A stretch of 64,000 nt of DNA from Thermodesulfobacterium sp. TA1 (lineage in GTDB: Bacteria; Desulfobacterota; Thermodesulfobacteria; Thermodesulfobacteriales; Thermodesulfobacteriaceae). The stretch is from positions 1,736,001-1,800,000 of the forward strand of contig NZ_CP043908.1 in NCBI RefSeq assembly GCF_008630935.1, read 5' to 3'. Below are positions 1 through 8,794 of this stretch, in pieces. The notes beneath the pieces were generated by a model. The model did no database searches and had not been told where the DNA came from. It worked only from the letters and a program-made list of their open reading frames with translations. The position numbers and the translations under genes were made by a program. The stretch's first letter is position 1, and every line of letters begins with the position of its first letter.

Positions 1-588
1 TATGTAGAAACAAAGAATATTCTTGATTCATTTTATAAAACTCCCGGAGAAGTAAGAATAAAAGACAAAAGCGTGCTTATAAATGCTCTTAGAGAGGGAG
101 TAAAACAAGGGATTTTTGGGCTTGGTTATTTAGAAAATGGGGAACCAGTTTGTAAATATATAAAAACTGATGTGGAACCTTATTTTGAAGAAAAGGAAGT
201 TATTATTAATCCAGAATTATGCGTAGAAAGTAGAGAAGAAATTAGCCTTAAAACGAAAGAAGAAATTGCAATAGAATTTATAAAGCCGACTTTACCTGAA
301 TTTGAAAAGAAAGAGATTGTCAAAAAAGAAGAATTAGTTGAAGGAATAAAAAGACAAGTATCGCTACCAAAAATTAGTAAACTTTTGCTTAAATTCAATA
401 TTACTCCTGGTAAATTCTCTAACATTGTTAAAACAATAAACCTTATCAATGAAAAATTTGAAAGCGTCAATATAAAAATAGAGGTATCAGCTAAGCACGG
501 AGAAATGCTTAAATCAGAATACGAAGACAAAATTATAGAAACAATAAAACAACTTGGCTTAGAAATAGAAGAAGAGAAATTAGATTGA
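1..588 (+). CDS. DUF499-like ATPase, C-terminal fragment (5' end outside window)
   Basis: The reading frame is open from base 1 to a TGA at 586-588, so this is the last ~195 codons of a longer gene; the GTG at 73 is internal. The segment around residues 25-45 (ALREGVKQGIFGLGY) and the C-terminal module with an IKIEVSAKHGE stretch ending in a KIIETIKQLGLEIEEE helix resemble, from memory, the C-terminus of DUF499 proteins, large P-loop ATPases often found beside DUF1156 DNA-methylase-like genes in defence or modification loci. The Walker region lies outside the window, so no activity can be confirmed. The next gene starts about 38 bp downstream and is cut by an IS256-type element, which suggests a decaying accessory locus. 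It could be another large accessory ATPase; family assignment is moderate at best. Confidence 0.5.
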   Translation, partial: YVETKNILDSFYKTPGEVRIKDKSVLINALREGVKQGIFGLGYLENGEPVCKYIKTDVEPYFEEKEVIINPELCVESREEISLKTKEEIAIEFIKPTLPEFEKKEIVKKEELVEGIKRQVSLPKISKLLLKFNITPGKFSNIVKTINLINEKFESVNIKIEVSAKHGEMLKSEYEDKIIETIKQLGLEIEEEKLD

Positions 589-626
589 GTTTTGAATAAT
601 TACCTAAAATAAAGGGAAGTAGATAA

Positions 627-697
627 TTGATTGAAGAACTTTTTGATAAAAAAGGATTTGAAAATATAAGAATTTTACCATGGAAGCCAGAAGACCT
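627..697 (+). pseudogene. 5' remnant of an unknown gene cut by the IS256-type element
   Basis: A TTG start at 627 is preceded by an AAAGGGAAG ribosome-binding site at 611-619. About 24 codons (IEELFDKKGFENIRILPWKP...) then run straight into the conserved end of the insertion sequence at 698. It was probably co-transcribed with the DUF499-like gene. I do not recognise the protein, and the rest of the gene does not reappear beyond the element at 1391 onward, so the downstream part was lost rather than merely interrupted. Confidence 0.4.
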
Positions 698-1390
698 CAT
701 AGTGTCCCTTTTATTGTGTAAAAAATTTTCCGGGAAGGGCATGGTAGTTCCCCAATTCAATTTCATTAAACCCTCTTAACTTCCTTGAGTTTAACCTCTC
801 ATTCAGTTCTTTCAAGATTAAATATAACAACCTCTCAACAGAGCCTTCATCCGGAAATACTTCTATTACCTTTATCCTCCTTTTTATCTCTTTCGCTAAC
901 CCCCTTCCCTTCAGACCCAAATATCCAAAATCCAAGTATTTCTCTTCTCCCATCAGGCTTTATCCCTAAAGCTAAATATACTGGCTCCTTTGCTACCTCA
1001 TTTCGCCGAATAGATAAATAAGTTCTTTAACTTCATCTTCAGTCACCTTTATTAACCGGGAAATGCTTTTCAGCCCTCCTTCTTTCAGGAAGTAGGAAGG
1101 CACGAAAAGTAAATCTCTGGTATAAAAACCGTTTGCATAGTCTTCTTGCTCTTCTAAATAAATCCTTCTTTCTTCAAGCATAAGGTTTTCTAAAAGGTTT
1201 TTAATAAGATTGTTGACTTCTTGCTGAAAAAAGTCTAGAAATTCTTCTATAGGTTGTTTTGTTAAAGTTTTAGTTTTTTCTTTCACGGTAGCTTCCCCTC
1301 CTTTCTGGTAGTTTTGGTTATTATGCATTGGGGAAGCTACCATACCCTTCCCTTTCCCTCAAGTCTTTACACAATTAATGAGACACTACC
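698..1390 (-). mobile_element. IS256-family element, internally deleted copy A
   Basis: The ends are imperfect inverted repeats: the left end reads (CA)TAGTGTCCCTTTTATTGTG and the right end, on the minus strand, (GG)TAGTGTCTCATTAATTGTG. The same ends bound copies B and C in this window. The element is about 0.7 kb, half the size expected for the family, because three internal segments of the transposase gene are missing. No target-site duplication is visible in the flanks, so the insertion is old or was rearranged. It removed the gene that starts at 627. Confidence 0.75.
711..1286 (-). pseudogene. IS256-family (Mutator-type) transposase, deleted and non-functional
   Basis: The probable start is GTG at 1286 behind GGAGGGG. 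The first ~65 codons (KEKTKTLTKQPIEE..., NNLIKNLLENLMLEERR) match the N-terminus of the transposases in copies B and C. Relative to copy B, about 100 bp and about 50 bp are missing in the middle. Relative to copy C, about 0.4 kb covering the second catalytic Asp region is missing. The last ~55 codons (KEIKRRIKVIEVFPDEGS..., LNERLNSRKLRGF) are intact. The reading frame is broken at the junctions, so no active DDE enzyme can be made. Confidence 0.8.
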
Positions 1391-1472
1391 TCCTTGGCTC
1401 TGGTAAAAAACTTATTAAAGATATAAATTATGGATTGTAAAAATAAATATAGGATAAAATTGGAGGAAACAG

Positions 1473-1898
1473 ATGGAAGTCCAGAAGAAAGAAAAGGTTT
1501 GGGAGATTGCTAGATTTATGAGAAACCAAGATAAGGTTGCTGTGTGGTTGCAGGTAGACTTGATAGACGTAGATTTTGGATATGCCTTAATAGGCATGAA
1601 GGTTAGAGAAGACATGCTTAATGCGGCTAAGGTTTGTCAAGGAGGTGCCCTTTTTTCTTTTGCAGATTTTGCTTTTGCCATTGCTTCAAACTCTCATGGA
1701 AAATTAGCTTTAGCCATTTCTTCTACCATTTACTTTACCTCTTCAGCCAAAGAGGGAGAGTATCTTTACGCTGAAGCCAAGGAGTTAAGCCTCACCAGGC
1801 GAACCGGGGTTTATGAGGTAAAGGTTTTCGAAAAAGAAACAGGACGGCTGATTGCCATGTTTACCGGACAGGTTTATCGAAAAGAGGAATATTTTTAG
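1473..1898 (+). CDS. PaaI-family hotdog thioesterase
   Basis: This 141-residue protein has the length and single hotdog fold expected of PaaI-type acyl-CoA thioesterases, which hydrolyse small or aromatic acyl-CoA esters in the cytoplasm. The diagnostic stretch is around residues 52-70 (CQGGALFSFADFAFAIASN), where the family usually has HGGxxFxLADxAxAxAxN. Here Gln replaces the first His, while the Asp of the ADFA segment, the usual catalytic or binding acid, is kept. The ATG at 1473 has a GGAGGAAA site 6-8 bases upstream. It stands alone between IS copy A and the SRP RNA. The substrate cannot be read from the sequence. Confidence 0.8.
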   Translation: MEVQKKEKVWEIARFMRNQDKVAVWLQVDLIDVDFGYALIGMKVREDMLNAAKVCQGGALFSFADFAFAIASNSHGKLALAISSTIYFTSSAKEGEYLYAEAKELSLTRRTGVYEVKVFEKETGRLIAMFTGQVYRKEEYF

Positions 1899-1938
1899 GG
1901 GTTTAAGATCTAAAAAAATGTTGTATATTTTAAAATAA

Positions 1939-2039
1939 GGCTATTGGGACCTGTGCGACGGATCCTGGTGAACCCCGCCAGGCCCGAAAGGGAGCAACGG
2001 TAGCCAGGCTCTCCGGGTGCCGCAGGTTTCCCAATAGCC
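1939..2039 (+). ncRNA. ffs: Signal recognition particle RNA, small bacterial (4.5S) type
   Basis: A ~101-nt hairpin RNA. The ends GGCTATTGGG (1939-1948) and CCCAATAGCC (2030-2039) pair perfectly. The apical part carries the conserved SRP domain IV: GGTGAACCCCGCCAGGCCCG, the GGAA-type tetraloop region (CCCGAAAGGG), then AGCAACGGTAGCC. This RNA binds Ffh and directs co-translational targeting of membrane proteins. It is followed 17 bp later by tRNA-Sec. Confidence 0.95.
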
Positions 2040-2056
2040 CCTTTTTGGGATAAAAA

Positions 2057-2149
2057 GGAGGCGTGAGGGGGCTGGTGCCTCTCCCGGGCTTCAAACCCGG
2101 TGCACCCCCAAAAGGGGTGGGTGGGTTCAATTCCCATACGCCTCCGCCA
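2057..2149 (+). tRNA. selC: tRNA-Sec (anticodon TCA)
   Basis: The gene is 93 nt with an encoded CCA. The acceptor stem GGAGGCG/CGCCTCC closes the molecule. The anticodon stem-loop CCGGGCTTCAAACCCGG presents TCA, which reads UGA. The long variable arm CACCCCCAAAAGGGGTG and the extended acceptor/T arm (GTGGGTTCAATTCCCAT) are hallmarks of bacterial selenocysteine tRNA. The organism therefore should carry SelA/SelB/SelD and at least one selenoprotein, none of which is in this window. Confidence 0.95.
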
Positions 2150-2169
2150 CCTTAATTTTATAAAATAAA

Positions 2170-3624
2170 ATGCCCTTTTTGCTTAAAACCAGGTCTTACA
2201 TCCTAAAACTAAAAATCCTTCTTGCTTTATTCTTAGGTTTTCTTTTATTGTTCCCTCCGCAGGTAGCCCAAGCCCTTATCTCGTTAGAAGAAGAAGACAA
2301 GATAGGTAAAGAGGTTTTGTTTGAGCTTACGAAAGAGGTAGAGTTTATAGATGACTTAGAATTAAACCTATATATTAATGCCATAGGAGAGGAGCTCAAA
2401 AAAAAGGGGCTAACCTTTTCTCCTTTTGATTTTAAGTTTTTTTTGATAAACAACCCCAGTTTTAATGCCTTTTCTGTACCTGGAGGATATATCTTTATTA
2501 ATTCAGGTATTTTTAACAGTATTGAATCTGAAGACGAGCTTGCAGGTATTATGGCACATGAAATGGCCCATAACCTTGGTAGGCATATCGCAAGGAGGAT
2601 AGAGGACATCAAAAAAATGCAAGTTCTGGTTACAGCGGCAACGTTAGCAGGAATTATACTGGGAGGGGAAAAGGCTGCCGCTTTAAGTCTGTCTTCTATG
2701 GCCATAGCTCAAACGAGACTTCTTGCTTACAGCAGGGCTGATGAAGAAGAGGCAGACAGGACCGGTTTTCAAATTTTAACCAAGGCTGGTTACAATCCTT
2801 GGGGCATGGCAACGGTGATGGAAAGGCTCTCTAAAAAAGGCAACCTGGCGATAGAGCTTGAGTATAGATATCTTTTAACCCACCCTTTGCCTCAAGAAAG
2901 AGTAGCCTATTTGATAAGCCTCGCTGAACGTTATACCACAGATAGGTCTCCTAAAAACCTAATAGCCGAAGACCCGAATTATTTTAAAAGATTACTGGTT
3001 AAAGCTCAAGTGTTTTCAAAAAAGAAGGATTTGGCATCCTTGATAACCAATCTAAAAGTAGAACTCAGCCAAAAAGAAGACCCTTGGACAAGATATACCT
3101 TAGCCTTAGCTTTAAAAGAACAGAGATATTTTAAGGATGCTTTGGTTGAATTGGTTAAGGCTTTACAAGGTCTTCCGTTTAAGCCTTATTTTCTCTTAGA
3201 CTTAGCTGACATCTACTTAACCTCAGGAGAATATCTACAGGCCTTAAACGTGTTAAATCAAATACCACCTATTACCCCTTCAAAGCCTTATGAAACCCTT
3301 TATCTTACTAAACTGGATTATCTAAAGGCTTTAGCCTTAGCAGAAACTGGAGAACCTCAAAAAGCTTATAAACTTATGCAAAAGTTTCTAAGCCTTTCTT
3401 CCCTTAGCTATGACCCATACTTTTTTTATAACTTAGGAAAATTAGCTTCACAGTTAAACAAGATGGGAGAGGCTCATTTTTACTTTGCCAAACACTATCA
3501 ACTTAAAGGTGATTTAAAGCCAGCGCTTTATCATTACGAAAAAGCCCTTTCCTTTTTACCTAAAACAGATAAAATGTATTTAGAAGTAGAAAAGGCTATA
3601 GCTCAGATAAAACACAAAAAATAG
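2170..3624 (+). CDS. bepA: BepA/YfgC-like M48 metalloprotease with TPR repeats
   Basis: 484 residues. A Lys-rich N-terminus and hydrophobic segment at residues ~14-29 form a signal peptide. The M48 domain follows, with the zinc motif HEMAH at 130-134 and a third ligand Glu near 192 (DEEEADRTG). The C-terminal half is helical with several TPR-like repeats, as in BepA. The family works in the periplasm on outer-membrane protein assembly and removes misfolded LptD or Bam substrates. The ATG at 2170 lies only 20 bp after tRNA-Sec and has no clear ribosome-binding site. Two small genes follow closely (gaps of 12 and 2 bp), so they may form one transcript. Confidence 0.85.
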   Translation: MPFLLKTRSYILKLKILLALFLGFLLLFPPQVAQALISLEEEDKIGKEVLFELTKEVEFIDDLELNLYINAIGEELKKKGLTFSPFDFKFFLINNPSFNAFSVPGGYIFINSGIFNSIESEDELAGIMAHEMAHNLGRHIARRIEDIKKMQVLVTAATLAGIILGGEKAAALSLSSMAIAQTRLLAYSRADEEEADRTGFQILTKAGYNPWGMATVMERLSKKGNLAIELEYRYLLTHPLPQERVAYLISLAERYTTDRSPKNLIAEDPNYFKRLLVKAQVFSKKKDLASLITNLKVELSQKEDPWTRYTLALALKEQRYFKDALVELVKALQGLPFKPYFLLDLADIYLTSGEYLQALNVLNQIPPITPSKPYETLYLTKLDYLKALALAETGEPQKAYKLMQKFLSLSSLSYDPYFFYNLGKLASQLNKMGEAHFYFAKHYQLKGDLKPALYHYEKALSFLPKTDKMYLEVEKAIAQIKHKK

Positions 3625-3636
3625 AGAGGTTGATTG

Positions 3637-3906
3637 ATGGCAGAGAATTTTTCATCTATCAGAAAACATAGGATTAAAATCAAAAAGCCCATAAAAATTT
3701 TATATAAGGAAAAAATCGTCTGCCCCAATTGTCAAAACAATGAGGAATTCTACGAGGTAATCGAAAACGCAACCATCTTTATTTATTACCTACAGAACGA
3801 AGACGGCAGTTTAGAAGCTTTAGAAGAAGAGGTAGAGGTTATGGGACCGGTTAAGTTTTTCTGTGCTAACTGCAACACAGACCTTACCCATTTGCGGAAT
3901 AAATAG
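3637..3906 (+). CDS. Small zinc-ribbon protein, function unknown
   Basis: 89 residues from the ATG at 3637, which sits 7 bases after GAGAGG; an upstream TTG at 3634 is less likely. Two CxxC knuckles, CPNC near residue 29 and CANC near residue 79, are separated by a beta-rich, acidic segment, giving a four-cysteine zinc ribbon. It is sandwiched between the BepA-like gene and an ATP-grasp-like gene with almost no spacing. I do not recognise a named family. A structural or nucleic-acid-binding role is possible but unproven. Confidence 0.6.
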   Translation: MAENFSSIRKHRIKIKKPIKILYKEKIVCPNCQNNEEFYEVIENATIFIYYLQNEDGSLEALEEEVEVMGPVKFFCANCNTDLTHLRNK

Positions 3907-3908
3907 AC

Positions 3909-4709
3909 ATGAGGCCTTACTATATAGTTTTAAGCTACCAAGCTTTTAGAAAGCATTTTTCTGAATTAAAAGAAGGAGACCTTATAGGAATAAGACTACC
4001 CCTAAAAAAAGAAGAACATGGGCTTATCATAGACCTTATTTACCGAAAGGTAGAGGCCTTTCCCTCTTTTTTGTCTCAACTTTTATGTAGTTCCAAAACC
4101 TTTCAGGCAGAAATATTAAAAGAGTTTATGCCTCCTTTTACTTTTGTCGTAAGAGACAAAAACACCCTCCTTGCAAGCCTTACTCAACTTGCTCAAAATA
4201 AAAATTTTGAAAAATTTATTACCAAGGATGACCAAACTAACTGCGGTTTAGGGATAAGGCTGTGGGGTTCGTTAGAAGAAATTTTTAACGTCGCAGGCAC
4301 TCCGGTTTTACCTTTTCCCTTTGTATTACAACCTTTTTATCCTAACATCCGAGATGTACGGGTTATCATCTTAGGGGATCTTTATGTAGAAGCCTATGAG
4401 CGAGTAAACGACCTTAATTTTAGAAAAAACATCTTTTGGGGAGGAGTATCTATTCCCTATCGACTTTCAGAAGAAGAATTGTCCTTTTGCCAAAAGGTTA
4501 TGGAAAGAGGAAAATTCCCTTACGCCCATCTTGATCTTATTTACATAGAGGAAAAAGGCCCTTATCTTTCAGAAATAAACCTTAAAGGGGGAATAAAGGG
4601 AGCTAAGATTTCAACCGAGCAGTATACCCAAATAATAAACAATCTCCATCAAAAATATTACTCTGAATGGGAAAAAAAATTCAACCCAATTTTATACCTC
4701 ACCCCTTAA
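3909..4709 (+). CDS. ATP-grasp-like (RimK/glutathione-synthetase fold) protein, substrate unknown
   Basis: 266 residues starting 2 bp after the zinc-ribbon gene. The second half resembles an ATP-grasp fold: a basic segment FEKFITKDDQTNCGLGIRL, a VLQPFYPNIRDVRVIILGD strand-turn with the RDVRV motif seen in RimK-like ligases, and near residues 205-225 HLDLIYIEEKGPYLSEINLKG, matching the Mg-binding D...E-x-N signature. The N-terminal third is not recognisable. ATP-grasp enzymes make amide or thioester bonds through acylphosphates. A distant relative lies at 62043-62837. The substrate is unknown. Confidence 0.55.
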   Translation: MRPYYIVLSYQAFRKHFSELKEGDLIGIRLPLKKEEHGLIIDLIYRKVEAFPSFLSQLLCSSKTFQAEILKEFMPPFTFVVRDKNTLLASLTQLAQNKNFEKFITKDDQTNCGLGIRLWGSLEEIFNVAGTPVLPFPFVLQPFYPNIRDVRVIILGDLYVEAYERVNDLNFRKNIFWGGVSIPYRLSEEELSFCQKVMERGKFPYAHLDLIYIEEKGPYLSEINLKGGIKGAKISTEQYTQIINNLHQKYYSEWEKKFNPILYLTP

Positions 4710-4797
4710 GCCTGTGTTTTAACCACGTAATATAGGTCTTACACATTTTTTAAATAAGTTGTCAAAAAATAAAAAAGAAGTATATTGTAAAGTTAAG

Positions 4798-5997
4798 ATG
4801 AAAGGGCCTAATCGGAAGGGATATTTCGGAGGTTTTGGAGGGAGGTTTATTCCTGAAACCTTAATCCCTCTGCTTTATGATTTAGAAAAAGCCTATCTTA
4901 ACCTAAAAAAAGAACCTTCTTTTTGGAAAGAGTGGAAATACCTTCTTCAAGAATATGCCGGTCGCCCAACACCTTTATATTATGCAGAAAATCTTTCTCG
5001 TTATCTTGGGGGTAAGGTTAAAGTATATCTTAAAAGAGAAGACCTCCTTCATACCGGTGCCCATAAGATAAACAACACCATCGGTCAGGTTCTTTTGGCT
5101 AAAAGATTGGGTAAAACTCGTATCATCGCTGAAACCGGAGCAGGACAACACGGGGTAGCCACTGCTACTGCCTGTGCCCTCTTAGGGTTAAAATGTGTAG
5201 TCTATATGGGGGCTAAAGACACAGAAAGACAAAAATTAAACGTCTTTAGGATGAGACTTTTAGGGGCTGAGGTAGTTCCTGTCTATTCTGGTACTCAAAC
5301 CTTAAAAGATGCCATAAACGAAGCTTTAAGAGATTGGGTTACAAACGTAGACTCTACCCTTTATGTAATAGGTTCAGTAGTAGGTCCTCATCCTTATCCG
5401 ATGATAGTAAGGGATTTCCAAAGTATTATAGGAAACGAAATAAAAAAACAAATACTTAAAAAAGAAGGCCGTCTCCCAGATATTGTGCTTGCCTGTGTAG
5501 GGGGCGGTTCTAACGCGATGGGGACTTTTTATCCCTTTAGGTTTGATACTCAGGTAAGGCTTATCGGAGTTGAAGCCGCAGGAAAAGGGTTAAACACAGA
5601 CCATCATTCAGCTACTCTAGCCGTAGGAGAACCCGGTGTTTTACATGGAATGCTTACCTATCTTCTCCAAGACAAGGTAGGACAGATAAAAGGAGCTCAC
5701 TCTGTAGCCCCCGGGCTTGATTATCCAGGTGTAGGGCCAGAACATGCTTATTTTAAAGAATCTGGGCGGGCTGAATATGTGTCAGTTACCGATGATGAAG
5801 CCCTTGAGGCCTTTCAACTTCTTTCTGAAAAAGAGGGAATTATTCCTGCCCTTGAGTCTGCCCATGCGGTAGCTTATCTACTAAAAATCGCTAAAGACCT
5901 TCCCCAAGGTTCTATAGTAGTAATAACCCTTTCTGGAAGAGGAGATAAAGACGTAGCCTCAGTAAAGGAATACTTAGAGGAAGCGCACGCCCTATGA
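4798..5997 (+). CDS. trpB: Tryptophan synthase beta chain
   Basis: 399 residues from the ATG at 4798, which matches the usual ~397-400 residue length; the frame extends upstream to a TTG at 4759 that would add 13 atypical residues. It condenses indole with serine using PLP. Visible signatures are the N-terminal [13 protein letters not shown], the PLP lysine in HTGAHKINN, and the phosphate-binding loop GGGSNAMG. Its 3' end overlaps trpA by 4 bp (ATGA), the normal coupling for the alpha2beta2 channel enzyme. No leader peptide or attenuator was recognised upstream. Confidence 0.97.
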   Translation: MKGPNRKGYFGGFGGRFIPETLIPLLYDLEKAYLNLKKEPSFWKEWKYLLQEYAGRPTPLYYAENLSRYLGGKVKVYLKREDLLHTGAHKINNTIGQVLLAKRLGKTRIIAETGAGQHGVATATACALLGLKCVVYMGAKDTERQKLNVFRMRLLGAEVVPVYSGTQTLKDAINEALRDWVTNVDSTLYVIGSVVGPHPYPMIVRDFQSIIGNEIKKQILKKEGRLPDIVLACVGGGSNAMGTFYPFRFDTQVRLIGVEAAGKGLNTDHHSATLAVGEPGVLHGMLTYLLQDKVGQIKGAHSVAPGLDYPGVGPEHAYFKESGRAEYVSVTDDEALEAFQLLSEKEGIIPALESAHAVAYLLKIAKDLPQGSIVVITLSGRGDKDVASVKEYLEEAHAL

Positions 5998-6797
5998 AAA
6001 AAAATGCCTTAGCCATAAAAAAGGCTATAGATAGGCTCAAAGCTAAAGGTGAAGTAGCCCTTATTCCTTATATATGTTGCTGGGACCCTGATCTTGAAAC
6101 TACTGAGGCTATACTCTGGGAGCTCGCAGAGGTTGAGCCAGTCTGCGTTGAGTTAGGATTCCCTTTTTCAGACCCTGTAGCCGATGGTCCAACCATTCAA
6201 AAAGCCATCATCCGTGCACTCGACCATCAGCCTACTTTTGAAGCCTATTTTGAGTTTATCGCAAGACTCAACCAAAAAGGTTTTCCTTTCCCGATAGTCT
6301 GCATGACCTATTATAATATTATTTTTCGTTTTGGCCTTGAAAAAACAGTAGACTATGCACTGCAATCAGGACTTGCTGGGTTTATCATCCCTGATTTACC
6401 GATAGAAGAAGCTAAACCTTGGCTAAAAGTTAATCAGGGGAAAGGACTGGCAACCATATTTCTTGCTACTCCTACCTCTTCAGAAGAACGTATAAAAAAA
6501 ATCGTAAAATATACCAAAGGTTTTCTTTACTATGTTTCTATAACCGGAATAACCGGAGCCAGGGATACTCTTCCAGAAGATTTAGCAGATAGATTAAAAA
6601 AGGCAAGACAAATCTGCGGAGAGAACCTACCTTTAGCAGTAGGTTTTGGGATCTCTAAAAAGGAACAGATTAAACTTCTTTATCCTTTCGCAGACGCCTT
6701 TATAATAGGTAGTGCTATCGTAAAAATCGTCGAAGAAAAAGGAAAAAACTCTCCTAAACAGATAAAAGCCTTTCTCAAAAGTTTGAAAGACTTGTAA
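5994..6797 (+). CDS. trpA: Tryptophan synthase alpha chain
   Basis: 267 residues, the standard TIM-barrel length. It cleaves indole-3-glycerol phosphate to indole and glyceraldehyde-3-phosphate, passing indole to TrpB. The catalytic Glu and Asp are visible in [15 protein letters not shown], and the phosphate-binding C-terminal loops ([23 protein letters not shown]) are intact. It is translationally coupled to trpB upstream and followed by aroB after one base. Other trp genes are not in the window, so the pathway is split on the chromosome. Confidence 0.97.
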   Translation: MKKNALAIKKAIDRLKAKGEVALIPYICCWDPDLETTEAILWELAEVEPVCVELGFPFSDPVADGPTIQKAIIRALDHQPTFEAYFEFIARLNQKGFPFPIVCMTYYNIIFRFGLEKTVDYALQSGLAGFIIPDLPIEEAKPWLKVNQGKGLATIFLATPTSSEERIKKIVKYTKGFLYYVSITGITGARDTLPEDLADRLKKARQICGENLPLAVGFGISKKEQIKLLYPFADAFIIGSAIVKIVEEKGKNSPKQIKAFLKSLKDL

Positions 6798-6798
6798 C

Positions 6799-7878
6799 AT
6801 GTCTGTGTTGACCGTTAAAACTAAACCACCCTACCAAATCCTCATCAAACCTCAGGTTTTTGATAAAATAGCCGAGGACTTAAAAGACTCACTAATTTTT
6901 GGTAAAGTAGCGATTATTACCGACGATAGAGTAAAATCTCTTTACGGAGAAAAACTTTTATCCCAGTTAGAAAAAGCTAACGTTAAAGCCGAACTTTTTT
7001 CTTTTCCGGCAGGTGAGAAGTCTAAAAACATAGAAACGGTGGTCTCTTTAGCCAGAAAACTTATACAAAATAGGTTTGACAGAAAAGACCTCCTTATAGC
7101 CTTAGGAGGCGGAGTAGTAGGAGACATTACAGGGTTTCTTGCAAGTATCTACCTCAGAGGCATAAAATATGTGCAGGTACCAACCACGCTTCTTTCTCAG
7201 GTAGATTCTTCAGTAGGAGGGAAAACCGGGGTCGACCTGCCAGAAGGTAAAAATCTTATTGGGACATTTTATCAACCTGCTAAGGTCTATATAGACCCTT
7301 TAGTTTTAAAAACCTTGCCTAAGAAAGAAATCCAAAACGGGCTTGCCGAAGTAATAAAATACGGCTGCATTTTAAAAAAAAATTTGTTTAATTTTATAGC
7401 CCGTAAAGGAGAAACCCTTTTTGAACTTCCTCCAGAAGACCTTCAGTATATTATTTATGAAAGCTGTAAAATTAAAGCTTATGTGGTAGCTAAAGACGAA
7501 AAAGAAGCTGGGTTAAGACGGGTTTTAAACTTTGGTCATACTATAGGGCATGCCATAGAAACAGAGTTAAACTACTCTATCCCCCATGGATTGGCGGTAG
7601 CTATCGGAATGTTGGTTGAAGCCAGAGTTTCAGAAACTCTCGGCATAGCAGAAAAAGAGGTTTTTTACCCTATAAAAAAACTTTTAGCTAAACTCTCTTA
7701 TCCTTTAAAACTTCCCTCTTCTGTTTCTCCAGAGAAATTGATTAACCATCTTTCTAAAGATAAAAAGATAGCCCAAGGGAAACTAACCATAGTCCTTCTT
7801 AAACGGATAGGGAAGTTTTTTTTCTATGAAGACCCTCCTTTTCCTAAAATTCTTGAAGTTTTAGAAGAATTAAGTTAA
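6799..7878 (+). CDS. aroB: 3-dehydroquinate synthase
   Basis: 359 residues. It converts DAHP to 3-dehydroquinate, the second step of the shikimate pathway, using NAD+ and a divalent metal. The NAD-binding segment GGGVVGDITGFLAS and the active-site run VPTTLLSQVDSSVGGKTGVD are intact. Metal-binding His residues sit in LNFGHTIGHAIE and IPHGLAVAIGM, and the metal Glu in GLAEVIKYG. It begins 1 bp after trpA, so it is co-transcribed with trpBA and supplies the same aromatic branch. Confidence 0.97.
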   Translation: MSVLTVKTKPPYQILIKPQVFDKIAEDLKDSLIFGKVAIITDDRVKSLYGEKLLSQLEKANVKAELFSFPAGEKSKNIETVVSLARKLIQNRFDRKDLLIALGGGVVGDITGFLASIYLRGIKYVQVPTTLLSQVDSSVGGKTGVDLPEGKNLIGTFYQPAKVYIDPLVLKTLPKKEIQNGLAEVIKYGCILKKNLFNFIARKGETLFELPPEDLQYIIYESCKIKAYVVAKDEKEAGLRRVLNFGHTIGHAIETELNYSIPHGLAVAIGMLVEARVSETLGIAEKEVFYPIKKLLAKLSYPLKLPSSVSPEKLINHLSKDKKIAQGKLTIVLLKRIGKFFFYEDPPFPKILEVLEELS

Positions 7879-7914
7879 AATTGTAAAAAAAATATAAAAA
7901 ATAATGAGGTTCCT

Positions 7915-8772
7915 ATGGAGGAAGCCACAACTAAAACAGAAGTTGGTCAAATAGGCTTTTATAAGCTTTGTGCCTCAGGCAATGATTTTATCGTCATTTT
8001 AAACTTTTCCCAAGACATAACCCCAGAACAAGGAAGTGAGCTTGCCAAAAAATTATGTCGTTCTAAATTTTCAGTATCTGCAGACGGTCTTATTTTGATT
8101 GAGAGACCTTCTAACCCACAGGCTAAGTTTGCCTGGAGGTTTTATAACTCAGACGGTAGCGAAGCAGAAATGTGTGGTAATGGAGCAAGATGTGTGGCAA
8201 GACTGGTAACTGAACTTGGGCTTTTCGAAAGTCCTTTTTATTTTGAGACCAAAGCTGGGCTTATCTATGCTGAGGTTAAAGGAAAGCGCGTAAAAGTAGC
8301 CCTTACTTCTCCTAAGGATTTAAAGTTAAACCTTGTACTCAGGACTGATTATGATTGGTTTTTAGCTCATTTTGTAAACACCGGTGTCCCACATACAGTT
8401 ATCTTTTGGGAAGACATAGAAAACGCCCCTGTAAACAAAATCGGACCTAAAATAAGATATCATGAGGCTTTTAGTCCTGCGGGAACCAACGTAAATTTTA
8501 TTAACATCGTAGAAAAGGAAGGAAAAAAGGTTATACAAATAAGGACTTATGAACGAGGTGTAGAAGGAGAAACCCTGGCCTGTGGCACCGGTTCTGCGGC
8601 TTCAGCTTACATCGCCTATAAACTTGGGTTGGTTACCTCTCCGGTAAACGTCCTTACTCGAGGTGGAGAAATCCTTACGGTTTACATAGAAGAAAAAGAA
8701 AATAAAATTTACTTAGAAGGGGATACCCTGTTTGTGTTTAAAGGTGTAACTTTAGAAGATGCGTTAAAATAA
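7915..8772 (+). CDS. dapF: Diaminopimelate epimerase
   Basis: 285 residues. It interconverts LL- and meso-diaminopimelate for lysine and peptidoglycan. The two catalytic cysteines are visible in EMCGNGARC (about residue 86) and ETLACGTGSAA (about residue 223), each in the conserved glycine-rich loop. The N-terminal FYKLCASGNDFIV is typical, preceded by a short 15-residue tail. It starts 36 bp after aroB with a weak AATGAGG site and is followed by dapA after 22 bp. Confidence 0.96.
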   Translation: MEEATTKTEVGQIGFYKLCASGNDFIVILNFSQDITPEQGSELAKKLCRSKFSVSADGLILIERPSNPQAKFAWRFYNSDGSEAEMCGNGARCVARLVTELGLFESPFYFETKAGLIYAEVKGKRVKVALTSPKDLKLNLVLRTDYDWFLAHFVNTGVPHTVIFWEDIENAPVNKIGPKIRYHEAFSPAGTNVNFINIVEKEGKKVIQIRTYERGVEGETLACGTGSAASAYIAYKLGLVTSPVNVLTRGGEILTVYIEEKENKIYLEGDTLFVFKGVTLEDALK

Positions 8773-8786
8773 AAATTGCAGGAGGG
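8764..8786 (+). repeat. 23-bp segment matching the left end of the IS110-family element
   Basis: The dapF-dapA junction (TTAAAATAAAAATTGCAGGAGGG) is identical at 22 of 23 bases to 16714-16736 at the left end of the IS110-type element; 18 consecutive bases are the same. It covers the dapF stop codon and the dapA ribosome-binding site. Whether this is a shared ancestry, a captured element end or coincidence is not decided by the sequence. Confidence 0.5.
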
Positions 8787-8794
8787 AACCTAAA

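Noticed and set aside
698-1390. Target-site duplications for the IS256 copies
   Set aside because: The 8-9 bp flanks of all three copies were compared, also crosswise for recombination, and none matched.
1910-2137. Minus-strand ORFs over the SRP RNA and tRNA-Sec
   Set aside because: They arise from GC-rich stable RNA genes.
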